DNA from: Streptomyces ortus | GTDB taxonomy: Bacteria > Actinomycetota > Actinomycetes > Streptomycetales > Streptomycetaceae | Length of the DNA stretch: 64,000 bases | Reading direction: 5' to 3' | NCBI RefSeq assembly: GCF_026341275.1 | Contig: NZ_JAIFZO010000002.1 | Span: forward strand, 4,122,118-4,186,117 | Part shown: positions 38,068 to 46,999 of the stretch, piece after piece | How positions within the stretch are numbered: the stretch's first letter is position 1 | How the letters are laid out: each line of letters begins with the position of its first letter | The notes under the pieces: model-generated | Database searches by the model: none | Seen by the model: the letters and a program-made list of their open reading frames with translations, nothing else | Told to the model about the DNA's origin: nothing | Translations under genes and position numbers: made by a program

Positions 38068-39489
38068 GTGCGTCGCTTCATCGGGCGGGACCGCGAGCTG
38101 AACGTGCTCGGCAACGCCTTGCAGGCGGTTCATGATGCCGCCGGGTCGGCGAAACCAGGCCAGTGCATCCTCATGCGCGGACGGCGGCGGGTCGGCAAGT
38201 CCAGCCTCGTCGAGGAATTCCTCCGGCGCACGGAGACGCCGTACCTGTTCTTCACCGCTGCGGGCGGCACGGCGGACGACGAGCTGACGGAACTGCTCGA
38301 CGCCGTCGCCAGATCCACCCTCCCGGAGCGGGGACTGTTCTCGGAGGAGGCCCCGGAGCAGTGGAATGCGGCATTCAGGCTGCTTGCGGAGGTCCTGCCC
38401 GACGACAGCCCGAGCGTGGTCGTCATCGATGAGGTTCCGTATCTCATGGACCGAATCGACGCGTTCGAGGGGATGTTGCAACGGGCCTGGGACCGGCTGC
38501 TCAGCCGCAAGCCCGTGCTCCTCCTCCTGGTCGGATCCGACCTGTCGATGATGGAGGCGCTGAACAGCTACGACCGCCCCTTCCATCAGCGGGGACGGGA
38601 AATGGTCGTGGGGCCGCTGAACCCGGCCGACATCGGCGAGATGCTCGACCTGTCGCCGGCGGTCGCCTTCGACGCCGCCCTGATCACGGGCGGTCTTCCG
38701 CTGATCTGTGCGGAGTGGCGGGCCGGAGCGGACGCCTGGGAGTTCCTCCGTGACTCGCTCGACAACCCGATCTCGGCGCTGCTGGTCTCCGCCGAACGTT
38801 CACTGGCCGCGGAGTTCCCACCGCAGGCGATGAGCAGGGAAGTCCTACGGGCCATCGGAGCCGGAGAACGGACCTTCACCAACATCGCGCGCGCCGCCGG
38901 AGGCATCGCCCACACCACGCTTACCCGGGCAACGGACGTCCTGACCGAGAAGCGGGTGGTGGCAGCCGAACTGCCCCTCTCCCTGCGTCCGTCGAAAGAA
39001 CGCCGCTACCGAGTGGCAGACCCCTACCTGCGGTTCTGGCTCGCGTTTCTGGATCCGCATATGGCTGAGATCGAGCGGATGCGGGGAGATCTCACACTGA
39101 GCCGGATCAGGGAGCAGTGGACGAGCTGGCGGGGCCGCGCGATCGAGCCCCTGGTGCGGGAATCCCTCGCCCGCCTCCTGCCGGACGGACTCCTGCCCGC
39201 CACCCCGGCGGTCGGCGGTTACTGGACCCGTAGCAACGACGTCGAAATCGACCTGGTGGGCGCCGACAGGCAACCTGTGGCCAAGCAGCTGTTCTTCCTC
39301 GGCTCGGTCAAGTGGCTGGAGAATTCCGCGTTCGACAGCCACGACCTGGCCGCTCTGCAGAAGCACCGGGCGGCGATCACAGACGAGCCCGTACCGCTTG
39401 TGGCAGTCTCACGCAACGGGGTCAGCTGTTCCGGACTCCAGGCGGCATACGGCCCCGAGGAGCTGCTCAGCGCCTGGCGCAGGGCATGA
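38068..39489 (+). CDS. AAA ATPase with C-terminal DUF234 (PD-(D/E)xK-like) domain
   Basis: 473 residues from GTG 38068 behind cgggaggc. The N-terminal half is an archaeal-type (STAND-like) ATPase: FIGRDREL near 4-11, Walker A GRRRVGKSS near 38-46, Walker B SVVVIDEVPYL and a GSDLSMM sensor. A winged helix region follows (about 275-310). The C-terminal domain (RVADPYLRFWLAFL, then VEIDLVG...LGSVKW) is the DUF234 type, whose E-x-D...x-x-K pattern recalls restriction-endonuclease folds. Family function is unknown; such ATPases are frequent on mobile and defence loci. Second and last cargo gene of the island. Confidence 0.85.
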   Translation: MRRFIGRDRELNVLGNALQAVHDAAGSAKPGQCILMRGRRRVGKSSLVEEFLRRTETPYLFFTAAGGTADDELTELLDAVARSTLPERGLFSEEAPEQWNAAFRLLAEVLPDDSPSVVVIDEVPYLMDRIDAFEGMLQRAWDRLLSRKPVLLLLVGSDLSMMEALNSYDRPFHQRGREMVVGPLNPADIGEMLDLSPAVAFDAALITGGLPLICAEWRAGADAWEFLRDSLDNPISALLVSAERSLAAEFPPQAMSREVLRAIGAGERTFTNIARAAGGIAHTTLTRATDVLTEKRVVAAELPLSLRPSKERRYRVADPYLRFWLAFLDPHMAEIERMRGDLTLSRIREQWTSWRGRAIEPLVRESLARLLPDGLLPATPAVGGYWTRSNDVEIDLVGADRQPVAKQLFFLGSVKWLENSAFDSHDLAALQKHRAAITDEPVPLVAVSRNGVSCSGLQAAYGPEELLSAWRRA

Positions 39490-39506
39490 GCAGGAACTGA
39501 ACCCCC

Positions 39507-39526
39507 GTGGTTGCAGTTCTGGTTGC
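39507..39526. repeat. Arm-type motif gtggttgcagttctggttgc
   Basis: Nearly identical to 35339-35358 (one base differs) and to 40991-41005 (first 15 bases). It contains ggttgc twice. The copies sit just inside the left repeat, 18 bp after the ATPase stop, and 8 bp after the vapC stop. Confidence 0.7.
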
Positions 39527-39622
39527 ATTCACCGCTGTTCAGCACTGTCCGCCACCTGCCCTCAGCACCATTGCGCCGCAGGTCAGGACACCCATGATCA
39601 CTCCCGACCCCCCAGACGAACA

Positions 39623-39697
39623 CTTGGAAAGCGTGTTGGGGGCAACCCCTCACGAGTTCGAATCTCGTATCCTCCGCCAGTGCCTCACCGGGCACGA
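39623..39697. repeat. 75-bp direct repeat, right copy (candidate attR; tRNA-Ser fragment)
   Basis: Lacks the acceptor 5' strand and D arm, so it cannot make a tRNA. Its downstream hairpin and cgtgcgtgg..gcagttttggt sequence parallel those after the intact tRNA-Ser. Confidence 0.88.
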
Positions 39698-39701
39698 TGT
39701 C

Positions 39702-39731
39702 GAAGGGCCCCATCGCGAGGTGGGGCCCTTC
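39702..39731 (+). terminator. Diverged copy of the tRNA-Ser terminator
   Basis: Stem gaagggcccca with tggggcccttc, loop unlike that of the first copy. Confidence 0.7.
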
Positions 39732-39893
39732 TTCGTGCGTGGGCGCAGTTTTGGTCTCAGTTGCAGTGATCGGATCGGCTCGGACCTGAGCGGACGGCGT
39801 GCATCTGCCGGCGCTTCTGACGCGTCCCCGTGCGTTCGTGATCCAGCCCGTGGACGAACAAGCAGCAGATGAGGCCGTGAACGAGGCGATCGC

Positions 39894-40154
39894 GTGACCA
39901 CCGATATCGACCTTGACGCACTTCCTCCGGACACCCTCGACGCCGAGAACGGTCGGATCACCCCGATCGGGGAGCCGGTCATCGCGAAGACGGCCAAGGA
40001 ACTGGCCGACGCCTGCCGACAGGCTGACGACCCGCTGGCCGCGCTCCAGGTGGTCCTGGAACTCCTCCCCAAGTACATGGCGGAGATCGTCAGCCGGCGC
40101 ACCAACGTCGCCCCAGCAAGTGTCTGGAGCGACGCCCCGGCCGCGACCCACTGA
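39894..40154 (+). CDS. Small hypothetical protein of the second accretion block
   Basis: 86 residues from GTG 39894, acidic at the N-terminus (MTTDIDLDALPPDTLDAENG), then helical (AKTAKELADACRQADDPLAALQVVLELLPKYMAEIV). No known domain. Its GTG overlaps the TGA of a 32-codon frame beginning at GTG 39799, which could be the remnant of a truncated upstream partner, or an unrelated leader. No convincing ribosome site of its own, so translation may be coupled. Confidence 0.5.
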   Translation: MTTDIDLDALPPDTLDAENGRITPIGEPVIAKTAKELADACRQADDPLAALQVVLELLPKYMAEIVSRRTNVAPASVWSDAPAATH

Positions 40155-40245
40155 CCGGCGATCGGATGGATGGCCAGCCAGACACCGGCGACACCTGGTC
40201 CGACCGCCCGCCGTGCACCCAGCAGCACTTGGCGGTCAAGGCCGG

Positions 40246-40284
40246 GTGCCGGAGTGCGGAGTGCCGGAGTGCCGGAGTGCCGGA
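40246..40284. repeat. 8-bp tandem repeat upstream of vapBC
   Basis: Five units of gtgccgga, the second one base short. Confidence 0.7.
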
Positions 40285-40348
40285 GTGTGCCACCGTTTGC
40301 ACCTTGCGAGATATACTTCACCCCATATTTGATATCAGGGAGGCACTC

Positions 40349-40564
40349 GTGAGTCGGACGGTTATCGATCTGGACGACGACCTGGTCGCGGACGTGGCCA
40401 AAGCCCTCGGGACGAGCACCAAGAAGGAGACCGTCAACACGGCTCTTCGCGAGGTGCTGGAGAGTCGGCGTCGCGCCCTGGCGCTCACCCGACTGCGGAC
40501 CGCGGCCGGAGACGGCGCATTCGATCTGGAGCTGTTCGAGAACAAGGGGAACTACCGCCGGTGA
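40349..40564 (+). CDS. vapB: VapB-family antitoxin
   Basis: 71 residues from GTG 40349 behind cagggagg. The N-terminus has a short beta strand (RTVIDLDDDLVADVAKALG) followed by TKKETVNTALREVL, the ribbon-helix-helix pattern of VapB proteins that bind their operator as dimers. The acidic/aromatic tail (DLELFENKGNYRR) would mask the toxin. Its stop overlaps the toxin start (GTGA). Confidence 0.88.
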   Translation: MSRTVIDLDDDLVADVAKALGTSTKKETVNTALREVLESRRRALALTRLRTAAGDGAFDLELFENKGNYRR

Positions 40565-40983
40565 ACGCGGCCCAGTTCCTGATCGACACCAGCGCGCTCG
40601 CCCGGTTCATGCGCGAGGACGCTGAGCAGTACGGCTGGGACCAGGCGGCAGCCGCCGGGCTCATCGCCACCTGCCCGATCACCGAGCTTGAGTTCTTCTA
40701 CAGCGCCCGGTCGGCTGCCGACAGAGCGCGCGGCATCGAGGACATGCGACTGATCTTCGGTTGGGTTCCCGTCGACGATCGCGCCTACGACCGGGCCTGG
40801 CAGGTCCAGGAAGCTCTCACAAAACAGGGAAAGCACCGCGGTGCAGGTGCCGTGGACCTCGTCGTCGCCGCGACGGCCGAACTGCAAGGACTCACCCTTC
40901 TGCACCGCGACCACGACTTCGCCTGCATCGCAGCCGTGACCGGCCAGGCTCTCCAGTGGTACGGCCCGGAGAGCGGCAAATAG
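40561..40983 (+). CDS. vapC: VapC-family PIN-domain ribonuclease toxin
   Basis: 140 residues. The four-acid PIN site is complete: Asp9 (LIDTSAL), Glu42 (PITELEF), Asp99 (AVDLVVAA) and Asp117/Asp119 (HRDHDF). VapC toxins cut tRNA or rRNA when antitoxin is lost and often stabilise mobile DNA. Last gene of the accretion block at tRNA-Ser; the arm-like motif follows 8 bp after the stop. Confidence 0.92.
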   Translation: MNAAQFLIDTSALARFMREDAEQYGWDQAAAAGLIATCPITELEFFYSARSAADRARGIEDMRLIFGWVPVDDRAYDRAWQVQEALTKQGKHRGAGAVDLVVAATAELQGLTLLHRDHDFACIAAVTGQALQWYGPESGK

Positions 40984-41100
40984 CCGGGCGGTGGTTGCAG
41001 TTCTGTGATGCCGCGGGTGCCGCGGGTTTCGGCGGGATCCGGCGGGAGCTCGCCCCGGACCCGAGGGCTCCCTGAGTCCGCCGTCACCGCGCGCCTCCTC

Positions 41101-41156
41101 GGCGACCGGCGACCGGCGACCGGCGACCGGCGACCGGCGACCGGCGACCGGCGACC
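41101..41156. repeat. Perfect 7-bp tandem repeat, eight copies
   Basis: ggcgacc repeated eight times without error, just beyond the accretion blocks and before the AraC gene 3' end. Confidence 0.9.
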
Positions 41157-41244
41157 AAGGATTCGCGCGGACCTCCGCCGCCCTGCATCTCCTCGCCCAC
41201 TGGGATCCCGAGTGAGGAGGAAAGTAGAGGAGGAGGGGAACCGC

Positions 41245-42177
41245 TTACGCGGGGTGGGTGCCTGCGTCCGTCAGGCGGTCGCGTAGGCGTGCCGTGTGCT
41301 GGCCCGGCGGCAGCCCGTACGTCCGCCGGTACTCGCGGTTGAACTGGGTCGCGGACACGTAGCCCACCTTCTCCGCGACCAGCGCCGCCGTGGTGTCGTC
41401 GGCGAGGAGGAGCCGGCGGGCCTCCTGGAGGCGGAGGTGCTTCTGGAAGCGCAGGGGGCTCATCCCCGTGGCCGCCTTGAAGTTGCGGTGCAGACTCGCG
41501 GTGCTCATGTGCGCCGTCGCCGCGATCTCTTCGACGGTGAGCGGCTCGGCGAAACGCGCGCAGATCCACCGGGCCGCCGTACGGATCCTGGCCGCGGGCG
41601 AGTCGGTCAGGGTGTAGTGCCGCAGGGTCGGACCGAGTGCGGTGCCGAGCAGCCGGTAGAGGATCTCCATCTCGAAACGGCCCGCCAGCGCGCGGATGTC
41701 CTGCGGTGTGTCGAGCAGCCGCACCCAGCGGGTGACCGCGTCGGTGATCTCGGGGGTCATCGGTGCCGTGACCGGGCCGGTCAGGCCCGGACCGGGAAGG
41801 GCGGGAAGGGCGGGGTGCTTCGTGCCGTCCGGTTCCGGGTCCAGTTCCGGTTCCGGGTCCAGTTCCAGGAGGAGTTCGGCGAGCCTGCCGCCGTCCAGGC
41901 GCAGGACCGCACAGCGGTACGGCATCTCCTCGAACGTCGCCGTGACCGGCAGGACCAGCGAGTTGAGGAACACCTCCCCGCTCCCGGTCGTCCAGCTCCG
42001 CTCGCCCGCGACACTGCTCTTGGAGCCCTGGACGATGAAACAGAGCATCGGCTCGTAGAGCACGTCGAGCGGTGCCTCCACCTTGTCCAGCGTCACCAGT
42101 CGCTGGCGCGGCACGGCGGTGTCGGACCACATGTCGCCGCCGTGCCGGGTGATGACCGCGGCGAGTTCCTCCAGCAT
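41245..42177 (-). CDS. AraC-family transcriptional regulator
   Basis: 310 residues from ATG 42177 behind gcagggagc. An N-terminal cupin-like AraC_N domain (about 1-170, with LDVLYEPMLCFIVQGSK) carries a Pro/Asp/Glu repeat insert near 107-117. Two helix-turn-helix units follow (PLTVEEIAATAHMSTASLHRNFKAATG near 215-241 and AALVAEKVGYVSATQFNREYRRTYG near 265-289). It is divergent from an aldo/keto reductase gene with about 165 bp between starts, an arrangement that usually means it controls that gene. Confidence 0.93.
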   Translation of the reverse strand: MLEELAAVITRHGGDMWSDTAVPRQRLVTLDKVEAPLDVLYEPMLCFIVQGSKSSVAGERSWTTGSGEVFLNSLVLPVTATFEEMPYRCAVLRLDGGRLAELLLELDPEPELDPEPDGTKHPALPALPGPGLTGPVTAPMTPEITDAVTRWVRLLDTPQDIRALAGRFEMEILYRLLGTALGPTLRHYTLTDSPAARIRTAARWICARFAEPLTVEEIAATAHMSTASLHRNFKAATGMSPLRFQKHLRLQEARRLLLADDTTAALVAEKVGYVSATQFNREYRRTYGLPPGQHTARLRDRLTDAGTHPA

Positions 42178-42272
42178 GCGCGCTCCCTGCTTTCTGCCCC
42201 TGCGACCTGCTACCTGATCTCCGGTCTCTGGTCTCTGGTCTCTGACTGCGTTTGGAGGCCGGGTGGCTCTGA

Positions 42273-43444
<1,172 letters not shown>

Positions 43445-43476
43445 GGAAGACCATAGGGACGAGAGACCGACGCAGG

Positions 43477-45483
43477 TCAGCGGGCGATCTTCACTTGCCG
43501 TGTCTCCGACACCTGGTCGATGTCCGACGTACGGACGGTGACCTTCATCGTCCAGGTGCCGGCCAGGGGCAGGTTGAGGGACCGGGTCCCCCAGTAGCCG
43601 CCCTGGTCGGTGAGCTTGGCGTCGATGGGGCCGATCTTCTGGGCCCCGAGTGTGAAGGAGAGCTTGATCTCGGGGACGGTGGCGATGCCGCCGTCCGGGC
43701 CGATCACGACCGCCTCGACCGTGTTCTCGCCTACGCGGCCCGGTTCCAGGACGATCTGGACCTTGCCGTGGCCGCCCGGGGTGCCGACGTCGAAGGGGAT
43801 CAGGGTCGTGGACGCGGTCGGGCCCCCGGCGGCGGCGCTCGCGGTGGACTCGGCCGCCGCTGCCGTCTCCAGTTCGGCGCGGCCGGGCTGGGTGCCGGTC
43901 AGTACCGTCGTGATGACCAGCACCGCCACCCCCACGACGACCTCGGCGAGCACCGAGCGGCGCAGGGCGCGGTGACCGGCACCGCCTCCCGCCCCGGCCG
44001 CCGACGACGGCGATGAGGACGGCGAAGAGGACGGCGAAGAGGGGGACGAGGGTGATGACGGCGAGGGGGCCGCGGTCGTCGGGCCCGGTGTCGGAACTGA
44101 CGTCGGGTCCGACGCGGCCACGGACACCGACACCGCCACCGCCATCTCCGGCACCCGCGTCTTCGACGGTCGCGTCACCTCCGTCAGCCGGCCCGTCCAG
44201 CGGCGCGAGAAGGCCGCCGCGGCCAGCAGCAGCACCACCGCGCACACCTTCACGACCAGGATCCGGCCGTACGACGTGTCGAACACCGCGTCGAATGAGC
44301 CGAGTCCGCGCCAGGACTGGTAGACGCCGGTCAGCACCAGCACCGTGACCGAGCCGAACGCCAGGCGCGAGAAGCGGTGCACGGACGCGGCCGGGAGCGG
44401 GGTCTCCGACCGGTGCAGCGCGGTGAGCAGGGCGCCGAGGCCGCCGAGCCAGACCGCCATCGCCAGCAGATGCAGCACGGTGGACGTCATCGCCAACGGC
44501 ACCTGGATACCCGCGGACGCGTGCTCGGCGACGGCCCACGTGCCCGCCAGGGCCAGCGCCAGGGACCCACCTACCGCGAGAACGGCCGGCGTGGGTCGCG
44601 ATGCCAACGTCGGTGCCGATGCGGTCGTCGGTGGCGATGCCGACGCCGGTGCCGACACCGGTGCCGGCGCGAGTTCCTCGGGCCCGGGCCTCCGCAGCGC
44701 CGCCTCCGTCCGTACGAGGAAGACCGCCACCCCCGCCAGCAGCACGAGCCGGGCGAGCAGCGCCCACCCGGGCCTGCTCGTCAGGGTGTTCCCGATGAGC
44801 TCCGGGTCCAGGAGGGTCGAGGGGCCGGTGCCGCGTTCGTACGGGCCGCGCAGGAAGACGAGGACGACCGTGGTGCCGAGGAGGGTCCACCAGCCGGCGC
44901 GCACGAGCCCGCGGAGCGGTTGGGTGCTCGGCGGGCGGCAGGCCAGGACGAAGACGGTCACGCCGATGAGCAGGGCGACGGCGGCGTACGCGGCATAGCG
45001 GGCGATGTCGTAGAGGGCACCCGAGGCGGGGTTCACGGCCGGCTCGGCGGAGATGGCGGCCGTCGTAGCGGAGGGTTCGCCGATGGAGAAGGTGAAGGCG
45101 CCGGAGATGGGATGGCTGTCCGCCGAGACCACCCGCCACGCGACCGTGAACGTACCGTCGGGGAGGTCGTCGCGGAGCCGCACGCGGACCTTGTCGGAGC
45201 TGCCGGAGACGTGTTCCGTGTCGCCGGCGTTGACCCGGCGGTTCTCGGGGCTGAGGACGCGCAGCGAGTCGTCGGTGATGCCGACCGACTCGGTGAAGGT
45301 CATGGTGACCTCGCGCGGCGCGGTCTTCAGGACGGACCCCTCGCGCGGGTCGGTGTCCCGCACGGCCGAGTGGGCGGACGCGGAGGGCGCGCCGCCCAGC
45401 AGGAGCAGGAACTGGAACAGGAACAGCGTGCCCAGCAGGGTGACGAGGGCCCCGGCCCGGTGTGTACGGCGCACTCGGCCCAC
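43477..45483 (-). CDS. Copper resistance protein, CopC-CopD fusion
   Basis: 668 residues from GTG 45483 (gcagggagagcc upstream). The signal peptide ends at ASA(37), so the mature protein begins with His38 (HSAVRD), the copper ligand of CopC, with a second ligand in the DSHPISG segment. After this CopC domain (to about 135) come about eight membrane helices of the CopD domain (about 160-410), a low-complexity Ser/Pro linker (about 450-490), another helix and a C-terminal beta domain of YtkA type (about 560-668). Thought to handle copper import or supply at the membrane. Stands alone. Confidence 0.92.
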   Translation of the reverse strand: MGRVRRTHRAGALVTLLGTLFLFQFLLLLGGAPSASAHSAVRDTDPREGSVLKTAPREVTMTFTESVGITDDSLRVLSPENRRVNAGDTEHVSGSSDKVRVRLRDDLPDGTFTVAWRVVSADSHPISGAFTFSIGEPSATTAAISAEPAVNPASGALYDIARYAAYAAVALLIGVTVFVLACRPPSTQPLRGLVRAGWWTLLGTTVVLVFLRGPYERGTGPSTLLDPELIGNTLTSRPGWALLARLVLLAGVAVFLVRTEAALRRPGPEELAPAPVSAPASASPPTTASAPTLASRPTPAVLAVGGSLALALAGTWAVAEHASAGIQVPLAMTSTVLHLLAMAVWLGGLGALLTALHRSETPLPAASVHRFSRLAFGSVTVLVLTGVYQSWRGLGSFDAVFDTSYGRILVVKVCAVVLLLAAAAFSRRWTGRLTEVTRPSKTRVPEMAVAVSVSVAASDPTSVPTPGPTTAAPSPSSPSSPSSPSSSPSSSPSSAAGAGGGAGHRALRRSVLAEVVVGVAVLVITTVLTGTQPGRAELETAAAAESTASAAAGGPTASTTLIPFDVGTPGGHGKVQIVLEPGRVGENTVEAVVIGPDGGIATVPEIKLSFTLGAQKIGPIDAKLTDQGGYWGTRSLNLPLAGTWTMKVTVRTSDIDQVSETRQVKIAR

Positions 45484-45572
45484 GTCGGCTCTCCCTGCTT
45501 CTCGTGCTCGGCGCGTGTACGTCCGCGGCCTCTGTGGGAGTACGGATGTACGCGGCACGTTGTTCAACGCGC

Positions 45573-46511
45573 TCACCACGTCGGCCGCGCCGAGATCCCC
45601 CCGTCCACGACCAGGTCGTGCCCCGTGATCCAGGAGGCCATCGGCGAGGCGAGGAACACACAGGCGTCGCCCACGTCCTCCGGACGCCCCAGCCTCCCGG
45701 TGGGCACCGCCTCTTCCCAGCGGCGTACGCCCTCCGGCCAGGCCTGCGCGAGGCCTTCGCGGTCGATCAGCCCGGGCGAGACGGTGTTCACGCGGATTCC
45801 GTAGGGACCGTACTCCAGGGCCGCCGAGCGCGCGTGCATGACGACGGCCGCCTTCGACGCGGAGTAGTGCGCGTGGTGCGGGGCGGGGTGCGTGGCCTCG
45901 ACGGACGCGATGTGCGTGATGCTGCGCACACGTCCACCGGCCTCGCCACTCCCCTCACTCCCCTCAGTTCCCTCAGTTCCCTCAGTTCCCTCAAGCCCCG
46001 CAGTCCCCTCAATCCTTTTACTAGCCTCCCTCCCCCCACTCCCCTCACTCGCGTCCCGCATCAACTCCGCCGCGGCCTGCGTGCACGCGAACACGCTCGA
46101 CACGTTGGCGTCGGCCACCGCCCGCCAGTCCGCCAGCGTCATGCCGGGCAGTTCCTGGACCGGTTGGACGCCCGCGTTGTTGACCAGTGCCGTCAGTACG
46201 CCGCCGCCCCAGTCCGCGGCCTCGCGCACCACCCGGTGGCACTCGGACTCCACGGTCAGATCGGCCCGCAGGGCCACCGCACGGCCGCCCGAGTCCGCGA
46301 TGCGGGCGACGACTTCGTCCGCCGCCTCCGCGTTCGTACGGAAGTGGACGGCCACGGCCGCGCCCGCCGCCGCGAACCTGAGCGCGATCCCCCGTCCGAG
46401 GCCGCCCGAAGCACCGGTGATCAGCGCCACCTGGCCCCCGAGCAACCGGCCGCTCACGCCGTGCCTGCCGCTCGTACCACTCGCAGCTCTCTCACCGCTC
46501 GCGCCCGTCAC
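45573..46511 (-). CDS. SDR-family oxidoreductase
   Basis: 312 residues from GTG 46511. NAD(P)-binding TGASGGLGRG near 33-42, NNAG near 110-113, catalytic Ser in ITHIASVE, and YSASK. The C-terminus ends with the typical TGHDLVVDGG. Between the fifth strand region and the catalytic Ser is an insertion of about 40 residues made of Glu-Gly-Thr/Ser units, encoded by a nonanucleotide-like repeat (45950-46015). It overlaps the cupin gene by four bases (GTGA) and may be the last gene of the iron-box operon. Confidence 0.9.
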   Translation of the reverse strand: MTGASGERAASGTSGRHGVSGRLLGGQVALITGASGGLGRGIALRFAAAGAAVAVHFRTNAEAADEVVARIADSGGRAVALRADLTVESECHRVVREAADWGGGVLTALVNNAGVQPVQELPGMTLADWRAVADANVSSVFACTQAAAELMRDASEGSGGREASKRIEGTAGLEGTEGTEGTEGSEGSGEAGGRVRSITHIASVEATHPAPHHAHYSASKAAVVMHARSAALEYGPYGIRVNTVSPGLIDREGLAQAWPEGVRRWEEAVPTGRLGRPEDVGDACVFLASPMASWITGHDLVVDGGISARPTW

Positions 46512-46999
46512 GGGCGGCTCAGCGCGGTGATGCGCGCCGCCTCCGCCGGGTAGCGGGCGGCGAGTTCGGTGCCGTCCCCGTGCTCGTACCCCTCGTAGGT
46601 GAAGCCGGGTGCCATCGTGCAGCCGAACAGCGACCAGGCGCCGTCCGCGTCGACCCGCGCGCCCATCCAGGTGCGTGCGGGCACGGTGAACTGGACGTGC
46701 TGGCCGCCGAGGACGTCCGGGCCGAGCAGGACCGTACGGGACGTGCCGTCGGGGGCGAGGAGCAGCATCTCCAGCGGGTCCCCCAGATAGAAGTGCCAGG
46801 TCTCGTCGGCCGGGAGGCGGTGCAGGGCGGAGAAATCGCCGGGCCGGGAGGTCAGGAGGGCCACTATCGCGGAGCCCTCGGGCCGTCCGTCGGGACGTTC
46901 GGGGCCCGCCCAGGTGCGGCGGAAGAGGCCGCCCTCCTCGGGGATGGGCTCAAGTCGGTAGTGCGCGGCAAGGGCTTCCGGAGTGATGTCATCGGCCAC
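46508..46999 (-). CDS. Cupin (DUF985) domain protein
   Basis: 163 residues from GTG 46999; the ribosome site is weak, consistent with coupling, as the start lies inside the upstream acyltransferase gene (11-bp overlap). DUF985 cupin features: EEGGLFRRTW near 21-30, ALHRLPADETWHFYLGDPLEMLLL near 58-81, WMGARVD and FGCTMAPGFTYEGYE. These cupins are small beta-barrel proteins often linked to sugar or small-molecule chemistry; metal and substrate unknown. Confidence 0.88.
   Translation of the reverse strand: MADDITPEALAAHYRLEPIPEEGGLFRRTWAGPERPDGRPEGSAIVALLTSRPGDFSALHRLPADETWHFYLGDPLEMLLLAPDGTSRTVLLGPDVLGGQHVQFTVPARTWMGARVDADGAWSLFGCTMAPGFTYEGYEHGDGTELAARYPAEAARITALSRP

Larger units (their letters stand above)
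35222..39697. mobile_element. 4.4-kb genomic island at tRNA-Ser(GGA), no integrase
   Basis: Bounded by the perfect 75-bp repeats. The left copy completes a functional tRNA; the right copy lacks the tRNA 5' half. Such an arrangement is the hallmark of site-specific integration into a tRNA 3' end by a tyrosine recombinase. Only two genes lie inside, a helicase-associated protein and an AAA ATPase, and neither is an integrase. The element is therefore either decayed, deleted down to cargo, or mobilised in trans. Confidence 0.75.

Noticed and set aside
39623-39697. Second tRNA-Ser(GGA) gene
   Set aside because: Only the 3' part is present; the acceptor 5' strand and D arm are missing, so it cannot fold. 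It is kept as a repeat.
41101-41156. CRISPR array
   Set aside because: Repeat unit is 7 bp with no spacers and no cas genes nearby.
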